This document shows positions 22,985 to 35,800 of a DNA stretch of 64,000 nucleotides, in pieces. Source of the DNA: Xanthostigma xanthostigma. Taxonomy: Eukaryota; Arthropoda; Insecta; Raphidioptera; Raphidiidae. The first letter of the stretch is position 1. The number at the start of each line of letters is the position of its first letter. The notes under the pieces were generated by a model. The model was not told where the DNA came from, did no database searches, and saw only the letters and a list, made by a program, of their open reading frames with translations. Location: NCBI GenBank assembly GCA_963575645.1, contig OY754466.1:12378001-12442000 (forward strand). The letters are read 5' to 3'. The position numbers and the translations under genes were made by a program.

Positions 22985-23345
22985 ACTCTTCAATAAGACC
23001 AATTTTTCAGACAAATATATTAATAAAAAATATAAAAATTATTACATTGACGTTTCGGTCCGGATTTGGACTTTCTCAGAAATATGTAATCTAAAAAATA
23101 TAAAAATGAATTAGAAATTAGTATTTACTTATTTTACAATAAAATTAAGACTGAATTTTTTAAATAATTTTTGACAATTAATGAAAAAATTCAGTCTTAA
23201 TTTTATTGTAAAATAAGTAGATACTAATTCATTTTTATATTTTTTAGATTACGTATCCAAATCCGGACCGAAACGTCAATGTATTAATTTTTATATTTTT
23301 TGTTAATATATTTGTCTGAAAAATTGGTCGATAATTTTATTTATA
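22985..23345. mobile_element. Fold-back MITE, family F1, second full copy
   Basis: Same arms as 8,422-8,820, with the central hairpin around CAGTCTTAATTTTATTGTAA. It lies about 90 bp beyond the stop codon of the minus-strand host gene. Confidence 0.8.
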
Positions 23346-23434
23346 ATATTAATTATGCCCGGGGGAATTATTCTTCAAATTATGACACTTAAATCTCACA
23401 CCAACCTTTTGCATGTGAGATCTAGCGCCCTAGT

Positions 23435-23869
23435 TTAATGAATATCCTCCCCGTTAGTGATAAGTCTACAAATTACCATTTCAAGTATTTTATTCACTTG
23501 CTTCTTTTCTGGTTCATTTAATTCTTCAATAGAAAAATATCCATCAATGAAAGAGTTAGCTATAATAAATAGCGTCTTATCCCAAAATGTTTTGTTTATT
23601 CGTGAAGTTTCTAGCACGCTGCTCTTTTTTACTGGATGAGAGATCTCGATCAGACATTTTGAATTTAGTAGTGAGTAAAGATACATGAGCAATTCTTGGG
23701 ATTGTTCATAATTGCATTTTTTATTAGAAAGAGTAATAGTCAATAAGACATGATTAAATGGTTCCGTTACAATATGTTTATGTATCGATGAGTTTTTAAA
23801 ATTCCTTGCTACATAATCATGTAGTGCTGCCAAACAAAGCCAACTTATCGATGATGTTTTTGAAGGTCC
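23435..23869 (-). CDS. Exon 12 (terminal) of the 928-aa gene
   Basis: Acceptor TTATTTACAG. 144 codons plus stop, beginning [19 protein letters not shown] and containing [16 protein letters not shown]. It opens in phase 0, matching exon 11. Further exons inside the long intron cannot be excluded. Confidence 0.65.
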   Translation of the reverse strand, partial: GPSKTSSISWLCLAALHDYVARNFKNSSIHKHIVTEPFNHVLLTITLSNKKCNYEQSQELLMYLYSLLNSKCLIEISHPVKKSSVLETSRINKTFWDKTLFIIANSFIDGYFSIEELNEPEKKQVNKILEMVICRLITNGEDIH

Positions 23870-26800
23870 CTGTAAATAATAGACATGTTTTATTCAACAA
23901 AATTGAAAAAAATCAAATAATGAATATATTAATGCCCATACTCTGGAAGGACAGATTTACACCTTCGCAAAACTATTCCCATACTACTTTCCTGGATGGT
24001 AAGCATAATAAATTTAAATATGTCGAACATATTCGATGTGTTAGACATTTTAAATGGTTCGACATGTTGTTTGTCAGAGAACATAATTTTAGCGTTTTGG
24101 TTGAAGTTTTTAAGCAATCCAATTAAAAAAACAAACAGTATGTATAAATTTTTACATGTCGTCAAGACATCTTTCGGAAAATTTAGAGGGAAAACGCCCC
24201 AAAATCAAGAAAAGTCATAGCGAAAATAGGTGTCAGACTAGGCCTAATGAAGCCATATACAAAGTTTGGGAAGAGTATTTGTCAATAAAATTTTTGCCGA
24301 TGGGCACTCTGACTATTACATTTACAGCTCTAGTAAGTATCGCATAGTGATGTGCCGGATATCCGTATCCGCGGATATCCGAGGGAGAAGAAAGATCCGT
24401 ATCCGTTAGTTTGTTGGCGGATCTTTTACCTTATTAATTTTCAATTCATAGATGAAATTTTATATATATATATATGGTTATTAGGTAATAATGAAAAACT
24501 GTTAAATTCCATTCAGATTATTTTTTATTTTTTAAAATCGTATTTGGCACCTTTATATTGAAAACATTTATCGTAGTGAGTACCATACCAATACTCAAAG
24601 GTACTAAAAAACTATCTTTATAATGAGATATTGCACATCGATCTTTGGAAAGAGACAATCTGTTATGAGAGTTAACTCTTAAAGAGGTCAATAACTTTTT
24701 CCCATAACAGATAGTCTCTTTCCAAAGGTCGATGTGCTATATTTACCGCCGCGTACTCTAAGAAAGTTAAGATCTGTATCCGTATCCGCGGATCTTGAAA
24801 CCAAATATCCCAATTCAGATCCGGTTCCGCAGATATACATTTTTAACAATCCAGCACATCACTAGTATCGCAGTAATGAAACACCGGTGCATATTAGCGT
24901 TGGGCAAGAATCGTTATTTTCAGAATCGATTCCGTAGTACTCGAGAACTTTAAAGAATCAAGTACTTATCCGAGTACCGATACAAAAGTGATCAATTATG
25001 TTTTGGCCTACACTTTGGCACTTTTGGCAACAGGGCACCGAGTTCGAGTACGAGCAGTTTACTGCACTGTTGCGCTGCTCATTCGTTGGAATCGATGCTC
25101 ACCGATATCGATACCTTGCTGTAAGCTGTAATGAATATGACTAATATGACGCTAACTAATTAATGTCGGTGTTCCGCATTATGCGACAAGTTGCGTGTGG
25201 TGGGGAGAATAGATGATGATGCAGATTGCAAATTGCCAGTATCGTCTTTTGTCATTGTGTACTCGTACTCGAATGCCGTACTTGGTTTATGTACTCGAGT
25301 ACAGCTAGTACTTTTAAGAATCGAGTACGTACTCGAGTACCGCATCACTAGTGCGTATGAACTGTGGTAGTCATCACAGTCTCATAGATGAAGTAATTGC
25401 GCAATTGTGGTATTTACGGAAACCGATAGTCTAGGGATGTAACGGTAGTAGATACTAGTATCGAAAAGAAGTATCGATACCAAGATTGGTTCCAGCATCA
25501 TTTAAAGATACCTGTTTAATTGATATTAGTTGAATATCACAACAAAAGTATTGATTACTAAAACATTTTATTCGATACAAAAGCATATCGGTACCACAAA
25601 AATGGTAGTTTTGAAACATCTGTAGATAAATTGATGGTGGTCAAAAATGAATTAGCTATAAATTCACACAATACATATATGTATGACCCAATGATCCATA
25701 TTACAAATTTTTTAGTTTAAAAATTTATCAACGCATGAAAAAAATAAAATGCTTTGATTTTTTTGTTTTCCAAATACATAGTTCACAAAACATAACGAAG
25801 CTTTGATCGCTTTTCAATTTCATGGTACATTTTTTTAAACATTATATTTAAATTCTTTGCAACGCAATGACGCACGGATAATCAAACACCTGTAATCTGT
25901 AAATACAGTTTTGAGGTTTGAATTTATTTTTTTATCAGTTTCTTAATTTTTAATTTAGATTTTACAAAACTATTTTGAAAACAAAACGCCAAATAAATTA
26001 CAAAATCATGCCTGCCTGTCCCTACCGATAATTATTTGAAATCAAATCAATAATTTAATTTTTATTATGTACAAAATAAAATGACTATCAAAATAAACAA
26101 GGACAGGTATCTTGTAATACGTGTTCTGTTTCATACATATTTGAATAATACTGAACATACGTATTTATCAAATACATATTAAATCCTTAACAGATTTTTG
26201 ACAATTATTTTTAACTAAATTAAACCAATTTTTGAAAAACGATAACAAGTTCACTAAAATTATAGTTCCTAAACATATTGCGTAGCTTCCATATCCGCTC
26301 TACCAAACTTCCAGAATATTCTGTAGCGGCTGTACAAATTTTACTTTTAATAATTGAAATGAAATAGATTAGTATTTATGTATTAAAAACATGTCCGTAA
26401 GAACAAAAATGTGTACAAATAAAAATAAAATATTAAAAAATAGTACACTTACTTACAAAAAAATTGCATAAAACAAGAAATAATAACTGCAAAAAATATT
26501 TTTTTTCTGTATTGGGCATCCATGTTCTAGAATAATCGACAAGTTTGTAGTGCGGCGTGCCTATAAAACCGGCTTGACGCACTTGGTTTCCGTTTAGAAG
26601 TGAACAAGCGATTTTCGTGTACACAGCGCACAGTGCAGTTGAGTTATCGATTTTGAAATTTTCGACAAAGAATATCTTTGTTGCGATTTACGTATAAATA
26701 AAGGAATTTGTATCGTAATTCAAAGCAAATATCACGGTAAGTAATTTTATACATTTAAATACAACTCCCATTCATAAAATTCAATTTATACCAAAGTAAA

Positions 26801-29800
26801 ATGGTTACTTGTTCGCCTGAAAAACACTTGTAAAATAATTTGCCATTGTTTAAAATTAAAAGTAATTCATTAAAACTCTATTTTCAATTACGAAGAAGAA
26901 CCGAATTTCAGATAAATCGAATTCAGTGTATTTGCATGCCATTTTTTTTGTAGGTTCCGCATTAAAAAAATCGTAAGGGTTTTATTCATTTCTTTGCCTT
27001 AATTAATTGTGCAATTTGGATTCGTAAAGAAAACGCAATTAATCAGAAATACATCGTTATACGAATCGTTAAAACAATTACTAAAAAATATTCATTCTTC
27101 TCACATGGCATTCTTGATGACGATATTCTTATTTCAAGGACTAAATTGTTCTAAAATGAGCATTGTATTTTCTTTTTCAGATGCCTGAACAAATGCAAAC
27201 TGGAGGAGCTGGAGGCGATGTGGAAACCTTTGCCTTCCAAGCAGAAATCGCGCAGTTGATGTCATTGATTATCAACACATTCTACTCAAACAAAGAAATT
27301 TTCCTTCGTGAATTGATTTCCAACTCTTCTGATGTAAATATTCTATTTTTATGTACACTGTTTTACCATATCTCTTTAAACGTAAATGGGCATTATTTTC
27401 TCCTCTAGATAACTACTATTGGTTTTCCTAACATGCCTTGTCTACTTATAGTCACATCAAAGCACGTGTCTCAAAAAAATAATTTTAAAACAAGTTATAA
27501 GCATTTTCTAATTTTTTATAAAATTAGGTATGTTTTATTGAACTATGCAAAAATATAACCGTGGTTTTCCCCTCAATATTATTACTGAAACATTAGTAGA
27601 CCTGCAAGTTCCCATAATATTCAACTATGACATCACTCTTAGTTGGAATCTTTATAGATTTATAGTAAATTTCAAATAGATAAAAAAAAAGCTAAATCAA
27701 AAACATTTTCCGTGAAGTGTTTAAAATTTATCAAGGTCACCGATGATTCAGACCAATCCCTTGTTTCTTTTTTTACGTAGTGCTGAGTCATCAATTTTGT
27801 ATTATTTCTTTACAGGCATTGGACAAGATTCGTTACGAATCCTTAACCGATCCATCAAAGTTAGACAGCGGCAAAGAATTATACATCAAGATTATCCCGA
27901 ACAAAAGTGAAGGTACATTGACCATCATTGACACTGGTATCGGCATGACCAAAGCCGACTTAGTCAACAATTTGGGTACCATTGCTAAATCAGGCACCAA
28001 AGCATTTATGGAAGCTTTACAAGCCGGAGCAGATATTTCTATGATCGGTCAGTTCGGTGTGGGTTTCTATTCGGCGTATTTGGTGGCAGACAGAGTTACG
28101 GTTGCTTCGAAACACAACGATGATGAACAATACGTATGGGAATCTTCTGCCGGAGGCTCGTTCACTATTAAGTCCGACAACGATGAAACTTTGGGTCGCG
28201 GTACAAGAATCACACTCCATATCAAGGAAGACCAGGCTGAATTCTTAGAAGAAAATAAAATTAAGGAAATCGTTAAGAAGCATTCGCAATTCATTGGTTA
28301 CCCGATTAAGTTGTTAGTCGAACGTGAACGTGAAAAGGAATTGAGCGATGACGAAGTTGAAGAAGAAAAGAAAGATGAAGGAGAAACAACAGATGAAAAC
28401 AAACCGAAAATCGAAGAAGTTGGTGAAGACGAAGAAGAAGATTCAGCAGATAAAAAGGATAAGAAAAAGAAGAAAACCATTAAAGAAAAGTACATGGAAG
28501 ATGAAGAATTGAATAAAACAAAACCGATTTGGACACGCAATCCAGATGATATTAGCCAGGAAGAATATGGTGAATTCTACAAATCATTAACAAACGATTG
28601 GGAAGATCATTTAGCTGTAAAACATTTCTCAGTTGAAGGTCAACTAGAATTCAGAGCATTGTTATTCGTACCACGTCGTATGCCATTTGATTTGTTCGAA
28701 AACAAGAAGCGAAAGAATAACATCAAGTTATATGTAAGACGTGTATTCATTATGGATAACTGCGAAGAATTAATCCCAGAATATTTGAACTTCATGAAGG
28801 GTGTTGTAGACAGTGAAGATTTGCCACTGAATATTTCAAGAGAAATGTTACAACAAAATAAAATTCTTAAAGTAATCCGTAAAAACTTAGTTAAGAAATG
28901 CATGGAACTTTTCGATGAATTGTCTGAAGACAAAGACAATTACAAGAAATTCTATGAACAGTTTAGCAAAAATATTAAATTGGGTATTCATGAAGATTCG
29001 CAGAACCGTGCAAGGCTGTCCGAATTGTTGCGTTACCACACATCTGCATCGGGTGATGAGACATGCTCATTGAAAGAATATGTCAGTCGCATGAAAGAAA
29101 ATCAAAAACATATTTACTTCATCACTGGTGAAAGCAAGGAACAAGTTTCCAATTCTTCGTTCGTTGAGCGCGTAAAGAAACGTGGATTCGAAGTTGTTTA
29201 CATGGTGGACCCAATCGATGAGTATGTCGTACAACAAATGAAAGAGTACAATGGTAAACAACTAGTCTCAGTTACGAAAGAAGGATTAGAATTACCAGAA
29301 GACGAAGCAGAAAAGAAGAAACGGGAAGAAGACAAAACTAAATTCGAAGGCTTGTGCAAAATCATGAAAGATATCTTGGACAATAAAGTAGAGAAAGTTG
29401 TTGTAAGCAACAGGTTAGTCGAATCTCCTTGCTGTATTGTTACATCACAGTATGGTTGGTCTGCAAACATGGAACGTATTATGAAAGCACAGGCACTCAG
29501 GGATAATTCGACTATGGGTTACATGGCCGCCAAAAAACATTTAGAAATCAATCCCGATCATTGTGTTATCGAAACTTTGAGACAGAAAGCTGAAGCTGAC
29601 AAAAATGACAAATCAGTTAAAGATTTAGTCATCCTTCTTTTCGAAACGGCATTATTATCTTCAGGATTTACTCTTCCGGAACCACAGGTTCACGCTGCTA
29701 GAATTTACCGCATGATTAAATTAGGTTTAGGCATTGACGAAGATGAACCGATGGCTGCCGAAGAAATTGCTGCTAGTGATATTCCCCCAGTTGAAGGTGG

Positions 29801-32800
29801 TGACTCAGAAGATGCGTCGCGAATGGAAGAAGTAGATTAAACTATCAAAATACAATTAAATTTTGTTTTTAAAACATTTCTTAAAATGTTAAATTAAATC
29901 TTGCGAATAATTTCTTTTTTTATGATAACAAATTATGCAGTTTTGTTTATACGTTTTATGTATAAAAGTCATTCCTCTATTTATTAAATACATAACTTTA
30001 TGTAAATCAATAATTGATGAAATATAATTCCAGGCTACTTTTTTTTATATTGTAGACTATATTAGAAAATATGTACATAACATGAAGTTTCAGTGTACAA
30101 TGATAGACAATACTACTTTCAACTATTATTGATTTTACAAAAATTGCTGCATTTAGTGCTTGATCTTAAGTATTTTAGTGTAGGCCCAGTCATGTTTGGA
30201 ACATTGTCACAAAATATATTAAATTCTGCAATACATTATTATAATTATGGATATAAAACAGCAGGCATGTGTTCTAATAAAGTAAATATCCAAAATGTGC
30301 TTTATTTTATTTTCAACCCAAATTTTCAGCTTAGATATCGGAAGTTCAAACAATAAAACCGGAGGCACTAGGATTAAAAAATAATTTGCTATTTGAACAT
30401 TGGTCTTACTTTTTTGGCAAAAAATGTTCAATGCTGCCTTTTGAACTAATTTTTAAGCAACTGAAAAACGAGTAGGAATCAATTTAAGGATGTTTTGTAG
30501 GTATATTGAAAATGATGAGAATACGTTGAAATTTTAACAGATTATTCTAACAAGTCTTCTGAAGCTTCTATAAAAATTAAGGATTTTTTTACAAGCCCGT
30601 TCAAAAGTTATAGCATTTTTTAGGTGTAACAAATTTACACGTACTTAAATGGAAAACGGGCTATCAGGCCAATTCAAGTTCAAAAATAATAGTGAAAACA
30701 TGATGAGAAAAATTTGTAAAATTGCAAACTAGTAGATTATATATCTAAAAATCATATAAGCAAGTAAAATTTAGTGGTTTCAATACTATTTACAGAGAAA
30801 AACTATAAAAATGAGTAATATTTACGATACTATTTGAATGCAATGTGTGACTCACAGATAAACATGGCAACCTCGTAAACAACTACAGCTATGTTCGCGA
30901 TGCTAGCTGTCATTTTAATTATTTAAGCAATACAAAAGGACACAAGAAATATTAAAAATACATATTAAAAGTATTCAGTGATAATATTCATGTAATTTAG
31001 AACACAGTGTATATGTTGAATAAATGCTGGAATACAAAAAAGTAAGTAACAGATTTGAGATTTTGTTATTTTGAGATATAATAAAAATAATCGTTATGTT
31101 TATTGTAATTTTATATTTAAAAAAAATGATTTTCTTTCTATTTTCAGCAATATTATATGCGCGCAATAATAATTAATTATAACCGGCTTCTAAACTGTCA
31201 CTCATGAAATTGGGCTTTAACCTCGAAGTATATAAAAGGTGAAAAGAAAACCATACAATTGAAAATATGTAACCTTTTTGTCTATTCTGCAATAAAACAC
31301 GGCACTGTAACAGGAAAACATATTTGTAATTTATTTAATAATTAATTAAACTGTAATAAAAGAAAATGATTATATATTTTTTTTTATTAGTAAATAAAAG
31401 ATTATAATTATATTACTTCTTTTTAGAAAAAATGGAATATATATAAATTATAGAAAAAAAAACTGATTTGAAATTTACAAATATGTGTATGATTTATATC
31501 GTAGTGGAATCTGTGATTCTCAACCTTTGTATGATATATTGAAGGGAATATTGTTGTAAGTCCTAACGTAGATAGGGCTCACTTGCTCAACTGATTTTTT
31601 ACATCCAATAAAGTATACCTACTCTGAAAAATGCACATCACGGTCCCTAATATTTAATAACATTAATGAAATCTCCATCTTCCAAATTGGGCGACCGAAT
31701 TTTGCTCGGAAGTGTTCAATAAACATAGCATTAATTTGCTGTGATTTTGTACTATATTTTAAACTGTATCATTCCGAAACGATTATTTGACAGATAGTAA
31801 AGAGTATAATTTTAGTTTAGTTTGAAGTTGCAGCAAATTATAACTACCAACTATTAAAAAGTCGCGGTGTTGACACGTTTGACTGGATAAAAATTACATC
31901 TTATTTTGTTTGATTCATTTGAATAAAATCAAATTTTTCATTTTCTGGGGTATATACCGGGCTACTAATTTTTTTTTAAGTATATTGCGATAATTTTTAT
32001 CAGTGATTTGTGATATAAAAAATGTATTAATTTTATTTTTTAAAGTTGAATTCAAGGTACACTCACTAACAAACGTCATTTTGTAATTTTTACAAATATT
32101 GAAAATATTATTTAAAAATGAATTAAACCCAAACTAATTTCTATTTTATTAGAAATTTTATATTGAAAACAAGCTCGTGAAGAAAAAATATATCGTTTAA
32201 ATACCGTATTTTAAAAAATATTGAAAGATATTGGTTTAGTGAAAATTTTACATACTTTTGTCTCCGATTGTATCTACAAATCATCCTTAAATGTGACTGT
32301 TGAAATTTGCAACACTACGGCAATTTTATTAAACTGGCGCTAATGATCTCAGCTATCGAGCGTCTATAATATACATATGCAGCGCTCGGTAAATGAATCG
32401 GAAGTCGATCATATTGATTACATACATAACAGTGTAACAACCAAATACCAACAGTATTACCATTCCAACCCACAAGTGACAAATGGTACTAGTTTAGGTC
32501 AAAAATCACTTTTCAAAAATTTTACAATATCTTTCCGTTTTGAGATCCCCCGAATCCTAAACACGTATTTTTGGAAAATCTCTGTGCGTCTGTTTGTCTG
32601 TGAACACGATACAGGTCAAACGGATGAGCGGATTGAAACCAAATTTTGGGAGGATGTTTGGTATGCAAATATGAAGAGCCCTATTGTTTTTGGGGAAAAT
32701 CGGCGCATGCGCAGAAGAGATATATGCTATAACGGTATTTTTTATATAATGGTATACTTTTTATGACGGATTATTATTCTATTTATTTTTTCAAGAAAGT

Positions 32801-35800
32801 TTTGTTTAAACATTTTTTTTCTAAGCTTTACAGTTTCAGAAATATTTTGAAAATAAAAAATTCAGCCCCTCTTTTGTTTTATGGATCTGTCAGAAATAAA
32901 CTAGCTAGGCATGCTTTGATTAATTTTTACATGACGTGAACATATTATTGTGTAGGTAACCATGGCAACGTATAGCAAATATCATATTGAATACTAGCCA
33001 TTACCCGCGTCACCTCACGCGATATCAAAAATTTCATTTTCTTTATTATAATCAAATGTCAACATTTTTGAAGTTGGAATGGTCCCGTCGCCCAATTGGC
33101 TGGATTTTTTTTAATGATATGGTTTTTGACAACCAAACAAAAATTGGTAAGTGGTCTTTTTTGTACTGATCTCTTCGCATATTTTTGTTTTTCATGTAGA
33201 AAATAATGAATGATTATTAATCAATGCGTAATTATTGTTTGTTTATATAGCGTTCCCATGACTCCTCAATTAAAAAACGATCTTATGTTATTTTTTCAAC
33301 TTCTAAGGAGTGGTGTAGTTTACAGGGGGTTGCAAAGTGTCCAAAAAACAGCTACTTACCTACTTGGAAATAACTTGAAAACAATTTTCAAGCAAATATG
33401 GTCATTATCAATTTGAAAGCTGATAAAATTTCGTACAAAATTATATGTTTATAGAAGGCCTAGCACACATGAAGAGCGTTCAACGCGCGTTGGCTCAACG
33501 CGCGTTTACAATTTCTATACAATTGTATATAACTGTTTACATGATAACGCGCCACCAACGCGCGTTATCATGTAAACAGTTATATACAATTGTATAGAAA
33601 TTGTAAAAGCGCGTCAGCCCAACGCGCGTTGAACGCCTCTCATATAAACTAGGCCTTAGAGTGTAAATTCCATTTAACGTCACTCCTCAAAACGTCGAAA
33701 TTACTTAACTCTATTTGGGTTACCTTGTTGCTCATACAACGATACACTGTAAATAACGACAACAATACGTCATCATTAAGCAATAAACAGTACTTGTTTG
33801 TTATTTTGTTGCTATGTTGTCGGCATCATGCGTACCGAATATTCTAAGAAAGTCGTTAATTTGTTTGTTGGGATTATCATATGTTCAGTTCAGCTCAGAT
33901 GCTTATCGATTAGTTATCATATTCTTAGTTTCCCACAAACTTGCAAACTGTGAACATGGTGAGTAAAAGAAAATCTTTGTGTATTGACGAAAAAGTTTTA
34001 TTAATACGCGCAATAGAGGCAAGAGAAAGGATAAGTGATGTTGGAAGACGCTTTGGATTCGGTCGCTCGACCGTATCGACAATATGGAAAAACCACAGAA
34101 CAGTACTGTTCTGTGGGAAAAACAAATTAATGGATTATTTCTTCTCTCCGTTTAATGACAACTCTCAATAACGCTACAAAGTGCACAGTCCCTTGAGTGT
34201 CGCTATACAGAGTTTACACTTATCATCAAAATTGAAATCGTGAGTTTTTTAGTAAAAAGTACTCGTTTTTTTATGCTCACAGTTCAAATACCGTCTTTAG
34301 AAAAAAATATGTGTAGCCGCTTTTTGTTAAATTTCCATAGATTGAATTTTTAAAATGAACACTCCGTCCTTATATTTATTTATATTAATGGTCTTCAAAA
34401 AATTTTAGTAAAAAATAAATCATATTTAATTTTTTATATATTAGTTCAAAATACGAAGTACGAACCTGGTGTGGAAAGTTCTAGAGGTTTACTGTGAATT
34501 GTGATCAATAAAATGTACTACGCAGCTATATTCGAAGTAAGCAGCAACGCTATGTGCGTTTTTTTGTCCCAATTGGGTTTAAATTTTATTTACTTATAAA
34601 ATATGATTTAACCACAATGAAAATGCATTAACTTGTTTCGCATTAAAAATTAAATGTTTGTTTAGTCCTGGTCGTAAAAGTTACAACAATTTTGAGATTG
34701 TAGTTTTCTCTTCAAATCTTAGACGATATGCCTAAAGGATGGAAAAATCTGGGCAAGATATTTGGTATTCAGATCCTAAGATTCTCACGCCTACGTATAG
34801 TTTTGTGACGCATAATATAATTATGTATAACCGGTCAGTTTTCTTTCAGATATGCTAAATTTTAAAATTTCTTGTATTCATCATAAAAATTCTTATTAGA
34901 ATGAGGTATATTGTATCTTTCACGTCATAAGGCGTGATTTATTTAAAAAATAGTAGATACTGATCAAAAATATAAGGTTTTTCTCTAATTTTTAGAATAA
35001 ATTTGTTTCAATTCAAGACGGTACTTAGTTCTAGAAATATGAAAATCAGTGCCCGCATGGCGATAAAGTAGGACTAGACGCCCTGTTATGTCTTAAAATT
35101 CAGAATTATGAGTTATGACAATTTAAAAAAGACGTGTTGCCACCTCTCACTCGGCGCCCTTTTGCTTCCTGGCCAATCCCTAGATATTGAAAAATAGTCT
35201 TTTTTATATACATGAGGAATCCAAAAAATCATATATCCTTTGGATATTTAATAAAAAAATTAACAGATTTGTGTAAAAACTATGCAAAAAAACGTAATTC
35301 GTCTTGAGAACAAAATATATAACGATATTTTTAGAACGTTTGGAACGTTCGAGAATGTCCGAGAAAACGCGCGAGACAACGCGAAGTTCAGTTTTTTAGC
35401 CTGAAAGCTTCGACAATATATAGATGGACTGCTCAAGCCAATTTATTGATGTCGCAAATGCGTACGTTACACATGTGTTTGCTATTTTTAATTTATATTT
35501 AATTAATATTTTATTTATTTATTTTATATAATTATCTATTTTTAATTTAAAAATAATAAATATTCATTAATTTACTAATTTTATATTTCATTTTGATTTT
35601 TATACGTAAAATGAAGAAAAAAATTGGTTGTCTGTAAAGTCGGTTTACGGACGATAGTTTTACGTGATAACGTATTCCGTAATACATAACCTAAACCTCC
35701 CAAAATTTGGTTTCAATCCGCTTATCCTTGGAGTCGGAATGATAAGAAATGTCAAAAGTGACGTTTGCAACTGTCAAAGTATTATGTTCTAATAATAATT

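Noticed and set aside
23929..24165. A protein-like minus frame ([17 protein letters not shown]) just upstream of exon 12
   Set aside because: No donor gives phase 0 to join exon 12 except a very weak GTTTTG, and its only acceptor is in the wrong phase for exon 11. Kept as a possible missed exon only.
28017..29470. Several minus-strand frames of 60-99 codons
   Set aside because: Shadows of the Hsp83 coding exon.
32377..32766. 129-codon plus-strand frame between the Hsp genes
   Set aside because: The second half is repeat-derived sequence of a type seen elsewhere in the window; no domain recognised.
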